64,000 nucleotides of DNA. It comes from Megaleporinus macrocephalus (lineage: Eukaryota; Chordata; Actinopteri; Characiformes; Anostomidae). Both the position numbers and the translations under genes were made by a program. Of the stretch, positions 1 through 11,091 are shown piece by piece. The stretch's first letter is position 1. Each line of letters opens with the position of its first letter. The stretch covers positions 40,732,449-40,796,448 of the forward strand of contig CM038720.1 in the NCBI GenBank assembly GCA_021613375.1, in the 5' to 3' direction. Under the pieces are notes generated by a model. It was not told the DNA's origin. It was given only the letters and a program-made list of their open reading frames with translations, and made no database searches.

Positions 1-355
1 TGTTATTAAATATTAATCAGTATTAATAGAGTAAGTAGTGCTTTTACACTTTATTATTAAATATTAATCAGTATTAATAGAGTAAGTAGTGTTTTTACAC
101 TTTGTTATTAAATATTAATCAGTATTAATAGAATAAGTAGAGCTTTTACACTTTATTATTAAATATTAATCAGTATTAATAGAGTAAGTAGAGCTTTTAC
201 ACTTTATTATTAAATATTAATCAGTATTAATAGAGTAAGTAGAGCTTTTACACTTTATTATTAAATATTAAACAGTATTAATAGAGTAAGTAGTGCTTTT
301 CCACTTTATTATTAAATATTAAACAGTGTTAATAGAGTAAGTAGTGCTTTTCCAT
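1..355. repeat. 51-bp AT-rich minisatellite, about 7 units
   Basis: The unit contains tattaatcagtattaataga followed by gtaagtag and cttttacactt. Spacing between successive ttattaaatatt words is 51 bp. Units differ by a few substitutions, such as aatcag versus aaacag and gtgc versus gagc. The array is internal to a dispersed element and is cut by the window start. Confidence 0.9.
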
Positions 356-718
356 ATGTCAGTGTGTTTATTTAACCCTTTCCAAGCTTCTCCTAAACAA
401 CCCAGTATTATTATCAGTTCTCATCTAATACCTGCTTTGACTGCTCAGTACTTCATTAAGATAAATCAAGATTTCTGCTGAAGGAACTGAACACATTCAT
501 ACAATGTCTGGGGCGTCCAGGAGAAATCTGGAACCTAACTTTGTTCTTCAAACTGGATCAAGATCTGATCTACTTCTCTCACAATAACATATTCATGTTA
601 CTTTGTATTGTATGTATGATTATTTACATCTGATCTAATCAGATCTGCTGTTCTTACTGGTGAACACACACTTATTGATCAGATAAAGACTATCTATCTA
701 TCAGCTCAGGTTCTGTCT
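1..718 (+). mobile_element. Non-autonomous element carrying a 51-bp array, copy 1
   Basis: The left part is a 51-bp tandem array and the right part (about 356-718) is non-repetitive. The whole block recurs almost identically, in inverse orientation, at 38318-39175, and its non-array end recurs again at 1290-1525. Repetition at three places shows a dispersed family. No coding potential is visible and I cannot name the superfamily. The window edge cuts the array, so the true left end is unseen. Confidence 0.7.
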
Positions 719-721
719 AGT

Positions 722-1287
722 GTTTGTTCCGAACAGAACAGCTCCAACTCTGGGATGTTGGTGGGTTTCCTGAGGACTAACGTCTGGACTTGACTCAGCC
801 ATTCCAAACATTAACTTTATTCTTCTTTAACCATCTTTGGTAGAACGACTTGTGTGTTTAGGGTCATTATCGCTGCAGGACTCATGTTCTCCTGAGATTC
901 AGCTCATGAACAGATTGTCTTGACTTCGTCCTTTAGAATTCACTGCTATATTTCAGAATTCATTGTCCAGTCAATGCTGTGAAGCCATCCTGCAGCAAAA
1001 CGGGCCCAAACTGTGATACTACCACCACCATGTTTCACAGATGGGAACAGGTTTTTATGCTGGAATGCAGTGTTTTTCCATTCTCCAAACATTTAAATCA
1101 TTAATATCTATTTTGGTTGTCCATAGAACTTTGATATTCCAATATCCTTGTGGCTCGTCCATATAATTTTTAGTAAACTGTAGACAGGCAGCAACATAGC
1201 AGCAGCTTTCTTCTATGGTAATCCTGCACTGGTCACCATTGTTGTGAGGTATTCTTGTGATGGTGGACTCATGAACTCTAGCAGATT
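722..1287 (-). pseudogene. Decayed Tc1-like transposase fragment
   Basis: The minus strand shows the Tc1/mariner transposase hallmark Lys-His-Gly-Gly-Gly (plus-strand accaccaccatgtttcacag at about 1021), followed by recognisable but stop-ridden transposase sequence. It is the same family as 2850-3938, with shared blocks such as cattaactttattcttcttt. It ends abruptly at about 1287, where another copy of the 51-bp-array element begins, so the pieces look nested or recombined. No TIR is visible. Non-functional. Confidence 0.7.
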
Positions 1288-1289
1288 GA

Positions 1290-1525
1290 TGAAGACTGCT
1301 GCTGAAGGAAATGAATACATTCATACAATGTCTGGGGCGTCCAGGAGAAATTCTTCAAACTGGAGCTCAAGATCTGATCTACTTCTCTCACAACAAGATA
1401 TTCATGTTACTTTGTATTGTATGTATGATTATTTACATCTGTTCTAATCAGATCTGGTGGTGAAAATTCACTTATTGATTAGGCTATCAGTTTTAAACTA
1501 TCAGCTTAGGTTCCTCAGACTTTCA
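1290..1525 (+). mobile_element. Truncated copy of the position-1 element, array lacking
   Basis: It shares the block with cattcatacaatgtctgggg and the acttctctcacaa segment with 480-680 and, inverted, with 38318-38530. It lacks the 51-bp array. Its far end (about 1490-1525) matches the end of the 38-kb copy better than copy 1 does, so it helps define the element's terminus. Confidence 0.7.
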
Positions 1526-2848
1526 CACAGTAGTGTATGTCTAGTGTTTGGCTTTGTTTCTCAGTGAGTAAAAAGAAATTACTCTTAGATACTACAGTCT
1601 GGCCAGCTGAGGACTAAGCCCATTACAAACACATCACTCAAACCAACCAGCCATTATATTTCTGTTGGGTTCAGGAAAAGCCTCCACTTCCCCCTAAAAA
1701 TCAGTGAGGGGTGGGGCAGGGGGGGGTGGTTGGTGGAGTAGAACTGGAGAAAGTGGGGGTTTTGCTTGTCCCTCTTCCAGAGAACCACAGCTTCCACACT
1801 TGAGTCTCAGCCGTCGTTAGTCACCCTCCGCCAATGGAAATAAGAAAAAAAAATAAGGACAGTCTCCGCTCTCTCCTGAGTCGTCATGCGAGCGCACACG
1901 CTCTCGGAGACCCGCCGATGCGTTTCCCATCGCTGAGCGCAGATCGCCCCTGGATGGAAAAGCAAGGTGGTGTAATATTGGGGAAATCTGCTGGAGCGCT
2001 TAGAGGTCGGACGCTCTTCCACATCACAGCGGCTACTGATTTTTTGCGGGCTCTATAATTATCATGCAGCGGGCTATTTCAGTGATATTGGCCTATGGAT
2101 TAGTCCGGAGGCCGCCCGGGCCTGGGTTTCCATGGCAAGGGCTGGAAGTCCCTGGTAAAAAATAACAAACAGAAGGATCTCAATCAAGATTGAACGTGAC
2201 TGTTTGGCGGCACGCAGGCTAGTAATAACAGCCGCGCTGCTGGAGCGGAGAGCAGTCTGGGACTGATTATGGTATAAATACTGACAGCATGTGTCTCGTG
2301 ACAAAAACAAGACGTTATGATACGAGATGTCAAAAGTTATCTAAGAGTAATTTGACTTTTAGCTCATTCTGCGTTCAGATTAGTGAGATTTCTTCCGTCT
2401 TCCATCTCTTATCATCAGTTGACTCTCTTATCTTATGAAAGTACTGTGACTACATAAATAGTCATCATCAATAATCTAAATGGTCCCAAACTTCTACTAC
2501 CTTCTAATGACCGTGAAGTCTAATGAAGAGTACAAGCTAATTGAAGCCTCTCTCAACATGGTAGCAGTGTCTAGCTACTCTACCGACAGTATCAAACACT
2601 GTTATCAAACATGGAAAAACTTAAATAACGTACTTGCTGGGAGTTTCTGTTGTGACCTCAGAGCAACAGGACAGCAGAGGAAGCCAACATACATTGGTTT
2701 GAAAGTTTCTCTATATTTCTACATCAGATTTTCACAATCCTGAAAGTGAAAAGTCCTGAAAGTAGAACCAAATTAAAAAACGAGAAAAAAATATTAGACT
2801 TGGTTATTCATGTATTAATAAAAATGGGGTTAAGAGTATGTGGACCTG
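1526..2848. other. No gene seen; mixed, partly GC-rich single-copy-looking DNA
   Basis: No convincing reading frame or repeat family is visible. A G-run lies at about 1712-1726. The stretch 1800-2310 is GC-richer than its surroundings and contains no block that I see elsewhere in the window. It could be anonymous sequence or regulatory DNA. Short open frames here show no recognisable domain. Confidence 0.5.
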
Positions 2849-2849
2849 T

Positions 2850-3938
2850 TTTCAGTATCTGCTGTGATTCTCTTGTTCAGTAATAACTGCAGATAAACGT
2901 TTCCGGTAACTGTTTATCATCCTGAACATCAGCTCGAAGGAATTTTATCCCATATCTCCAAACAGAACAGTTCCAACTCTGGGAACTCTTTGTAGGTTTC
3001 CTCTCATGAGCTGCTCCCTTCAGGTCTTTCCACAAAATCTTTGTAGGATTTAGGTCAGAACTTTGACTTGGTCATTCCAAACATTAACTTTATTCTTCTT
3101 TAACCATCTTTGGTAGAACCACTTGTGCGTTTAAGGTTGTTCTCATGCTGCAGGACCCAAGTTCTCCTGAGATTCAGCTCATGTTTAGACTGTCTTGAAT
3201 TCTTCACTGCTATATTTCAGAATTTAGTGACCAATCAATGCTGTAAAGCCATCCTGCAGCAAAACAGGGCCAATACAATACCAATACCTGATACTACCAC
3301 CACCATGTTTCACAGATATGGGTTTTATGCTAGAATGCAGAGTTTTCCTTTCTCCAAACATTTAAACCAAAAAGTTCTGGTTTCATATGTCTAAAAAACA
3401 TGGTTCCAATAGATTTCCAGCTCATCCATGTGTCCTCTGTGTTCCTTTGTGACCTCACAGACTGTTATACACTTAGATCTTGGAGTGGTCTATGTTGGTG
3501 GACCACTCCTGGGGGGATATTGATACACAGCCTGTCTGACTGTAGAGTCTAAACTCACTAGAGATGGTTCTGTAAGACTTTTCATTATGTTCCTCTGAGG
3601 TTCCTCTGTATCTCCTGTGTTGGTGCTGATACACTTCCACAAACCCGTGTTGTGAAGATCTCACTTTGATCTTTAAATGAAACAGGACTCACACCTGATC
3701 ACCATCCCACTGACTGAACACCTGGTTCTAATTTCACCTTAAGATTAACTTCTTATCCTAGAGCTTCACACACTTTTGCCCTCACAGATATAAAACACTG
3801 GATCATTTTCATCAATTAGTAAATAACCAGGTCTAATATTTTTGTCTAGTTTGTTTAATTCGGTGCTCCTTCATCAATTTTAGGACTTGTGTTAAAATTT
3901 GATGTAGTTTAAGGTCAAATTTTCATCACCACTGTAAC
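2850..3938 (-). pseudogene. Decayed Tc1-like element with transposase remnant
   Basis: Read on the minus strand this is a nearly full-length but heavily mutated fish Tc1-like transposase region. The Lys-His-Gly-Gly-Gly motif lies at about 3295-3314. Sequence typical of the helix-turn-helix N-terminal part lies at about 3470-3640, and the usual 5' untranslated part at about 3650-3930. Stops and indels break every frame, and the start codon expected near 3630 is not preserved. The family normally encodes a DD34E transposase of about 340 residues that cuts and pastes at TA dinucleotides. Clear TIRs are not recognisable, so it is old and immobile. Confidence 0.8.
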
Positions 3939-3939
3939 T

Positions 3940-4586
3940 AATGCTATTTCTGATAGCATGTCAAATTTAGTCCCACCCCTTTAATTATCTCTCATCAGAA
4001 AAGATCAACCGCATTCTTTCTCTGCCTATAAAGCTCTTTGTTAAACCCAATAAAAACATGGCAAAATAAATCAATAAATGAATTTTAGTTCTCTAATAAA
4101 ATTATTTATTTATATAAGTAATAAATCAATAAGTATGTCTTGTTTATGAAGCACATTCTACTCTTTTGTTGATCCAAAGTTGTTCACAGCAATGAAAACA
4201 TGCTTATATAAAACATAATTAAATAGACAAAGACAACAGAACATATCAGGCACCATACGCCATACATCATTTAACTGAAACCATGTCGACTGTTTCCAAA
4301 CACTAATACAACAAAGCATAGTTTCAGTCTTGTTTTATAAGTAGCTGAAGAGGAAACACACCAGGGAGCAGAATATAGACAGAACAAATCTACAGTTTAC
4401 TTTGAGCATACAAACTGTCTCTGTTCAAAGAAAGAAAAACAGCTGTTCTTCATATTGTTTGAGTGTTTCATGATGAATGGATCAAAAGAAACACAAAATA
4501 GCCTGGAATAAAACACCTTTCACTTACATGGTAAGACCTTTAGCTTCTCCTATAAAACCACTATTTTTGACATACTTGCCTGTGTC
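3940..4586. other. No gene; AT-rich DNA with a dispersed-repeat fragment
   Basis: No reading frame of interest. The segment 4474-4570 (tgatgaatggatcaaaagaa and following) resembles segments at 17283, 40660 and 61240, which all include a variant of ggaccaatagaaatgctcc. It is probably a shared teleost dispersed repeat. Confidence 0.5.
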
Positions 4587-6006
4587 TGTTACTGTAACCA
4601 TGACCACAACACCATAGAGTGTTAATGTAACCATTAGCATGCACTACAGAGTGTTACTATAACCAACAGCTCCACACTACAGAGTGTTACTGTAACCATT
4701 ACCTCTACACTAGAGTGTTACTGTACCATTACTACCACACTATAGAGTGTTACTGTAACCATTACTACCACACTATAGAGTGTTACTGTAACCATTACTA
4801 CCACACTATAGAGTGTTACTGTACCATTACTACCATACTATAGAGTGTTACTGTAACCATTACTACCACACTATAGAGTGTTACTGTAACCATTACTACC
4901 ACACTATAGAGTGTTACTGTACCATTACTACCATACTATATAGTGTTACTGTAACCATTACTACCACACTATAGAGTGTTACTGTAACCATTACTTCCAC
5001 ACTATAGAGTGTTACTGTAACCATTACTACCACACTATAGAGTGTTACTGTAACCATTACTACCACACTATGGAGTGTTACTGTACCATTACTACCACAC
5101 TATAGAGTGTTACTGTAACCATTACTACCACACTATAGAGTGTTACTGTACCATTACTACCACACTATAGAGTGTTACTGTACCATTACTACCACACTAT
5201 AGAGTGTTACTGTAACCATTACTTCCACACTATGGAGTGTTACTGTAACCATTACTACCACACTATAGAGTGTTACTGTAACCATTACTACCACACTATG
5301 GAGTGTTACTGTACCATTACTACCACACTATAGAGTGTTACTGTAACCATTACTACCACACTATAGAGTGTTACTGTACCATTACTACCATACTATAGAG
5401 TGTTACTGTACCATTACTACCACACTATAGAGTGTTACTGTACCATTACTACCACACTATAGAGTGTTACTGTAACCATTACTACCACACTATATAGTGT
5501 TACTGTAACCATTACTACCACACTATAGAGTGTTACTGTAACCATTACTACCACACTATAGAGTGTTACTGTAACCATTACTACCACACTATAGAGTGTT
5601 ACTGTACCATTACTACCATACTATAGAGTGTTACTGTACCATTACTACCACACTATAGAGTGTTACTGTAACCATTACTTCCACACTATGGAGTGTTACT
5701 GTTCCATTACTACCACACTATAGAGTGTTACTGTAACCATTACTACCACACTATAGAGTGTTACTGTACCATTACTACCACACTATAGAGTGTTACTGTA
5801 ACCATTACTTCCACACTACAGAGTGTTACTGTAACCATTACTACCACACTATGGAGTGTTACTGTAACAATTACTTCCACACTATAGAGTGTTACTGTAA
5901 TTATTACCTCCACACTATGGAGTGTTACTGTAACCATTACTACCACACTATAGAGTGTTACTGTAACCATTACTACCACACTATGGAGTGTTACTGTAAC
6001 CATTAC
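4587..6006. repeat. 32/33-bp minisatellite, about 43 units
   Basis: The unit reads accattactaccacac then tatagagtgttactgta, in a 33-bp form (gtaacc) and a 32-bp form (gtacc). Each unit holds two short inverted repeats: acact-atag-agtgt and gttac-t-gtaac. The first few units (4587-4740) and the last few (5810-6006) are more diverged than the centre, as expected for an array that homogenises internally. Open frames across it are by-products of the period. Confidence 0.95.
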
Positions 6007-7205
6007 CGCTGCGCCATGGTTGCTGTAGTTCACAGAGGAGTGATGGGAAGTTTTGGATTTGCTGGTGGTTGTTTATCCATCTTTGTATTTGCTAAAGCTT
6101 GGCTGCGGGGAATTGCCTGCCAGCAGCATGTGCTCAAGCAGTGATTGGCACTCCATCAGACTCTCCTCCTGGCTCTGATTGGTTGTTTCGACTCAGGCCT
6201 GGTGGATTCCTGGTGGAGCACTAGCTGGAGCCAGAGGAGCCAGGTTGTTCACAGATTATATACACAGATATCTCACGTACTAACATCAGGACAGAGTGCC
6301 AGTTTTAGCCAATACAGCAAGAAGTTATTCTTACCGCAGCTTGAAAGCACCTCGGAGGAAAAACTCTCAGAACCCAGCATCACTGGGCTACAGCGAGGCA
6401 TGACACGAATTATCCAAACAGTGTGCATTCAATTAAGAATCTGACATCACACTCGCTCAGCCGTTTCCCATAGCCGGCAAAGACATCACGTAAAGCTGAA
6501 AACACACAATTCCCTCAACGCATCAGTCTGAGTGGAGGAGATGAGGGCATGCAAACACGAGCTCTTTCACTGCATGCCCATGTCACTCAAATAAAACATC
6601 AGCTCAATAAAGTGTTGATTATGAGCTAATGGTACAAATTCGACGCGCAACTCTTTTCTTGGCGAACTGGAGGAAATCTGGAGGAGATCTGAACGTCTCT
6701 GCACTCGCTTCCTCCTTGGCGTGGGGGCACTGTGCGAGGACTGCTTTCTGGCAGTCAGCGGCGTTCGACATATTACTGTTTGCTAATAACTTCCTTTGCC
6801 AAGGGAGGCGCTTGTTTGCATCGAGCCATCTGCGATGTGTTCCAGTCAGTCAGGGGGGAGCAGACGACGATGGGAGCTGCTGCAGGTTTATTGCGACGTG
6901 GCTTTACGGCGCTGGGCCGCGCGAATCGTTGGAGTCTTTGATTGCTCAGCAAAGGTCGCCGGGGCCACCGAGGGCTTCCACAAGGGCAGGCGAAGGCCAG
7001 CCGCTGTTAAAAAAGGTCCCCTTGTCCAATATCAACAGCTGTAACTACACGTGTAATTCAAACCAGGCTGGCCGACGCACTTCTCTTCTTTTCTCCCGTA
7101 CGCCGTACGCTCGGCTCATTAAAGCAAGGTGTAAAGGACTGGGTCCAAATGGTAGCCTTGGGCTGTCACAGCCTGCTGCAATTAGTTTCATAGTGCTGGC
7201 CATGC
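6007..7205. other. No gene recognised; single-copy-looking, GC-richer stretch
   Basis: No repeat shared with the rest of the window is visible, and base composition is more even than in the flanking arrays. A 218-codon open frame starts at 6629, but its product is compositionally unremarkable, matches no family I know and runs into the GA repeat. I do not call it a gene. The stretch could hold conserved non-coding DNA, for instance around 7020-7200. Confidence 0.45.
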
Positions 7206-7216
7206 CTGGGGTCAGA

Positions 7217-7264
7217 TCAGAGCGAGAGCGAGAGAGCGAGAGAGCGAGAGAGCAAGAGAGGGAG
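7217..7264. repeat. Short GA-rich microsatellite
   Basis: Imperfect run of gagagcgagagagcgagaga type sequence. Confidence 0.85.
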
Positions 7265-8480
7265 AAGCGGTCACCTGCACCTTGATGGTGCTCCATTTCT
7301 TTCCCCTTCATGAAAAGGAGGAGGAGGGATGAAGAACAAAAGACAGGAAACTGTTTGAAACATGGCAGCCCTCATTAACAGTGGGCTTAGCTGGCCATAT
7401 ATTCTCACACGCTTTGTAATTAAATATGGGCAGCATATGGATGGATGTTATAGCAGAGCAACATGCCCAGCGCTTTAAACAGCCAGGTGGAACACTGCTG
7501 CTGTGGAACCAGGATGTAGGAGTTCTTAAAAGGAACAATTCATAGTGTATTTGGACTCATGCTGTAACTGACTCACGTACCCGGCGGTCCTGCACAGAGG
7601 CTCTCGGGATGCTCTCAGCTGTGGTTTTGCCAACACCACAACCACGGTTATTACCCCTTCCAGGATTTACATGATCCTCGACATCACAAACGCTGCTTGG
7701 CTGCCACCCATGTCACCCATCTCAGAGTGTGTCTGGTTCTGCTCCAGCAAATGTATGAAATGACTTCTAATGACAACTAGTTAATAAAAGTTCACAACTA
7801 TGTAGTGAACATTGATAACTAACTTTACAGACTGTTTTAGGGAACTAAACTCCAACACTCTATGTACAAATATGACGATCTGGCTCGTTTGCAGGACTAA
7901 AGAGTGAATTGTAGAGGTGTGAATAAACATAGCACACTTTTCCGCACACACACAAATACACAAAACCATAAGCAGAAATCATAAAGGTTCTTCTGAGAGA
8001 GAACGAATGAGGATGTAAGGGTCAAAGTTATGGAACTGGCACAATTTTATTCTTCAGGATGTGATTGGATTGTGAAAAGTGGGCATTCCAGAACGAAGTC
8101 AGACTCTGAGTCAGATCCCGAGTCAGACTCTGACCTTCAGCATAATCCTTTGTCTCAATCAACACGAAAAATAAACAGATTTTGTCCAAAAAGTAGTGCA
8201 TATTTAGATTTTCTGGAAGACGATTTTGTTGAAAGCTTGATGTATAAATATCTCCTTTTTTCTTGATTTAAATTTTTCTATATAGAAAATTTAACTTTAT
8301 GTTAACTACTTTGGTCTGTCTGTCCTGTAGAGACTAGAGACTTGTTTTTTCTTTGGACAGTGGTGATATATACAGACTCAGAGTCAAAAGTCTCAGGACA
8401 CTCTTTTATTTCAGAAACGAAAGGGAAGATGATGTATCTGAATACCCCAGCAAGTAACGGGTGAGGGGGGCTATCTTTTA
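7265..8480. other. No gene seen; single-copy-looking DNA
   Basis: The part 7370-7480 has a TAAT-rich, evenly composed look and no repeat match within the window. An open frame at 8030-8266 contains an acidic Ser-Asp-Glu stretch produced by a short imperfect repeat of the cagactctgagtcagat type. It has no recognisable domain and is not called as a gene. Confidence 0.45.
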
Positions 8481-8483
8481 GGC

Positions 8484-8828
8484 TATGTCCCAAACATAAC
8501 CGCTACCTGGAAGGCCGCCATATTGGATCAAGGGCAAGTTTTTCCAATGGGAAGGTGGTCGTGTAGCAGATCAAAGAACTGCGCCTTCAGATCTGTGTTC
8601 AGCACCAGAGACAGCACACTGAACATGTTGTTCAATGTGGTTGTTGTTGTAACTTTCTGTGTTGATAACCTTTTAACCACAAGAGATATTGCAAATCTGA
8701 CTGCATCAATCAACTTCTGAGACAGTTCTGGTCTTCTTTGATCTGCTACACGACCACCTTCCCATTGGAGAAACTCGCCCTTGATCCAATATGGCGGCTT
8801 TCACAATGGTAGCCGTGTTTGGGACATA
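8484..8828. mobile_element. 345-bp MITE with about 95-bp terminal inverted repeats
   Basis: The left end starts tatgtcccaaac and the right end finishes gtttgggacata. The inverted repeats continue through gccgccatattggatcaagg, ccaatgggaaggtggtcgtg and tagcagatcaaagaa, with few mismatches. The loop of roughly 150 bp contains a short gttgttgttgt run and no coding sequence. TA at both termini fits a TA target-site duplication, as in Tc1/mariner-type MITEs. The long arms would fold into a strong hairpin. I do not know the family name. Confidence 0.88.
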
Positions 8829-8880
8829 CACAATACACACATATACACAGTACATATATACTTATATACATATATAAGTA

Positions 8881-10039
8881 CAGTACAGACCAAAAGTTTA
8901 GTCCTACTGAATAGACTGCTAGAATTTGTATTATGGCAAGAAAAAAGCAGCTAAGTAAAGAAAAACGTGGCCAGATATGAAGGTCAGTCAGTCCAAAAAA
9001 TTGGGAAAATTTTGAAAGTGTCCCCAAGTGCAGTCGCGAAAACCATCAAGTGCTACAAAGAAACTGGCTCACATGAGGACCACCCCAGGAAAGGAAGACC
9101 AAGAGTCACCTCTGCTGCGGAGGATATGTTCATCCGAGTCACCAGAGATCGCAGGTTAACAGCAGCTCAGATTAGAGAGCAGGTCAATGCCACACAGAGT
9201 TCTAGCAGCAGACACATCTCTAGAACAACTGTTAAGAGGAGACTGTGTGCATCAGACCTTCATGGTAAAGTAACTGCTAGGAAACCACTGCTAAGGACAG
9301 GAAACCAGCAGAAGAGACTTGTTTGGGCTAAAGAACACAAGGAATGGACATTAGACTGGTGGAAATCTGTGCTTTGGTCTGATGAGTCCAAATTTGAGAT
9401 CTTTGGTTCCAACCACCGTGTCTTTGTGCGACACAGAAAAGGTGAACGGATGGACTCTACATGCCTGGTTCCCACCGTGAAGCATGGAGGAGGAGGTGTG
9501 ATGGTGTGGGGGTGCTTTGCTGGTGACAGTGTTGGGGATTTATTTAAAATTATTCATTTATTTTTCAACAGGACAATGACCCCAAACACACCTCCAGGCT
9601 GTGTAAGGGCTATTTAACCAAGAAGGATAGTGATGGGGTGCCGCGCCAGATGACCTGGCCTCCCCGGTCACCGGACCTGAACCCAATCGAGATGGTTTGG
9701 GATGAGCTGGACAGCAGAGTGAAGCCAAAAGGGCCAACAAGGGCTAAGCATCTCTGGGAACTCCTTCAACACTGTTGGAAGACCTTTTCAGGTCTACCTC
9801 TTGAAGCTCCTCAAGAGAATGCCAAGAGTGTGCGAAGCAGTAATCAAAGCAAAAGGTGGCTACTTTGAAGAACCTAGAGTATAAGACATATTTTCAGTTC
9901 ACACTTTTTTAAGTATATAATTCCACATGTGTTCATTCATAGTTTGATGCCTTCAGTGTGAATCTACAATTTTCATAGTCATGAAAATAAAGAAAACTCT
10001 TTGAATGAGAAGGTGTGTCCAAACTTCTGGTCTGTACTG
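8881..10039 (+). mobile_element. Tc1-like DNA transposon with both TIRs
   Basis: The left end cagtacagaccaaaagttt and the right end aaacttctggtctgtactg are inverted repeats with one mismatch. TA dinucleotides lie directly outside (8879-8880 and 10040-10041), the expected Tc1 target duplication. The length of about 1.16 kb is slightly short for the family because part of the transposase is deleted. It encodes a broken transposase on the plus strand. Of all the transposons here it keeps the clearest end-to-end structure. Confidence 0.92.
8933..9884 (+). pseudogene. Tc1-like transposase, frameshifted and internally deleted
   Basis: It starts at ATG 8933 with the usual basic N-terminus (MARKKQLSKEKR), then shifts frame near 8975. 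The main frame to about 9560 holds the paired-like helix-turn-helix DNA-binding region (KILKVSPSAVAKTIK, GRPRVTSAAED) and the catalytic core. In the core the first Asp is in VLWSDESKFEIF and the glycine-rich motif is KHGGGGVMVWGCFAGD. Compared with relatives, about 30-40 residues are missing after GDLFKI (about 9550). The second Asp motif (QDNDPKHTS) and the third acidic motif (SPDLNPIEMVWDEL) follow in a different frame (about 9570-9700), and another shift occurs near 9795. The natural stop is TAA 9882-9884. The enzyme would cut and paste the element in the nucleus, but this copy cannot make it. Confidence 0.92.
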
Positions 10040-10187
10040 TATAATAATTACATTCACCAAAAAATTAAAAAACAACACATCTGTACATAAAACTGTATTC
10101 ACCTATACAGCCTGCTGGGTGTCATGACCTTACCTCCCCAGTAACGACCACGAGGCCTGCAGTTTCACTAGCTGGACCAAATGATTT
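10040..10187. other. Short non-coding spacer
   Basis: AT-rich, then mixed sequence between the Tc1 element and the CT repeat. Nothing recognised. Confidence 0.5.
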
Positions 10188-10197
10188 CTCTCTTTCC

Positions 10198-10294
<97 letters not shown>

Positions 10295-10335
10295 TCTCTC
10301 TCTCCCTCTCTCCCTCTCTCTCTCTCTCTCTCCCT
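10188..10335. repeat. (CT)n microsatellite
   Basis: Nearly pure tctctc with interspersed ccctc interruptions. Confidence 0.95.
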
Positions 10336-11091
10336 CCATCTGAGGCACCTCTAAATCACAGCGAATTGTTCCCAGCACGGCTCTGACACGTTGGGCTGTG
10401 TGGCCTCTGATGTGGGGGCCCTCTGTTTCAGGGGTAATTAAATTCTGTGGGTTGAAAGGGGGGGTTTGAGTGGGGGGCTTTTGTATGGGGAAAGGGTCTG
10501 GCTCAAAGTTTTATTGAGAACGATGGAACATTAAGCAGAAGTGAAGGTGGTAGCCACACTCCAGCTGAAGGCGTACGCTCAGCTCAGGCAGTTATGGATG
10601 TGAATGAAAGGCAGGAGGTTCAGAGAGGATGCTGTGATGTGGCCGCTGATCCAGGTTCATATGCATAACACTCAGTTAGCTACCTGCTCCCTCCACTGCT
10701 CTGGTTTTCACTCAGGCTGGAAATCACATACAGTACAGGCCCAGGTCAGAGGTTTTATTTCCCATGAGTCTGTGGGCACCGGGGGGATTCTGGGATTCTG
10801 GGACTCTGGAAAAGACAGGAATGGGGGCCCTGTGGATTTTTATAACTGACATTTTTGAATTAGGGGAGTAGAACCTGAGTGATGTGGAATATTTGTGAGG
10901 AACACGTGTATAATATTGTACAATATAAAGATTTGGTAAAGTGAGGACATTCTGTTGGCCCTCATTTGAACACATGTTGTTTTCACCACAAATCACACAG
11001 AGCAGAAGAAGAATCTAGATACTGAGGTCCAGGTTTAGGTGTAGTATTATTAAGCTACAGTAATACAAATACCAATAGAAATCTATCTATG
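10336..11091. other. No gene; single-copy-looking DNA
   Basis: Mixed composition with a short G-run region (10460-10490). No recognisable protein domain or shared repeat. Confidence 0.45.

Noticed and set aside
5758..6144. Open frame with repeated Cys-Asn-His-Tyr motif
   Set aside because: The zinc-binding look arises from the 33-bp unit. It is in the minisatellite and has no array-independent domain.
6629..7285. 218-codon open frame in single-copy DNA
   Set aside because: No recognisable domain. Two more overlapping frames are open nearby, and the C-terminus runs into a GA repeat.
8030..8266. Small acidic-serine protein gene
   Set aside because: The Ser-Asp-Glu stretch comes from a short imperfect repeat. 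No other support.
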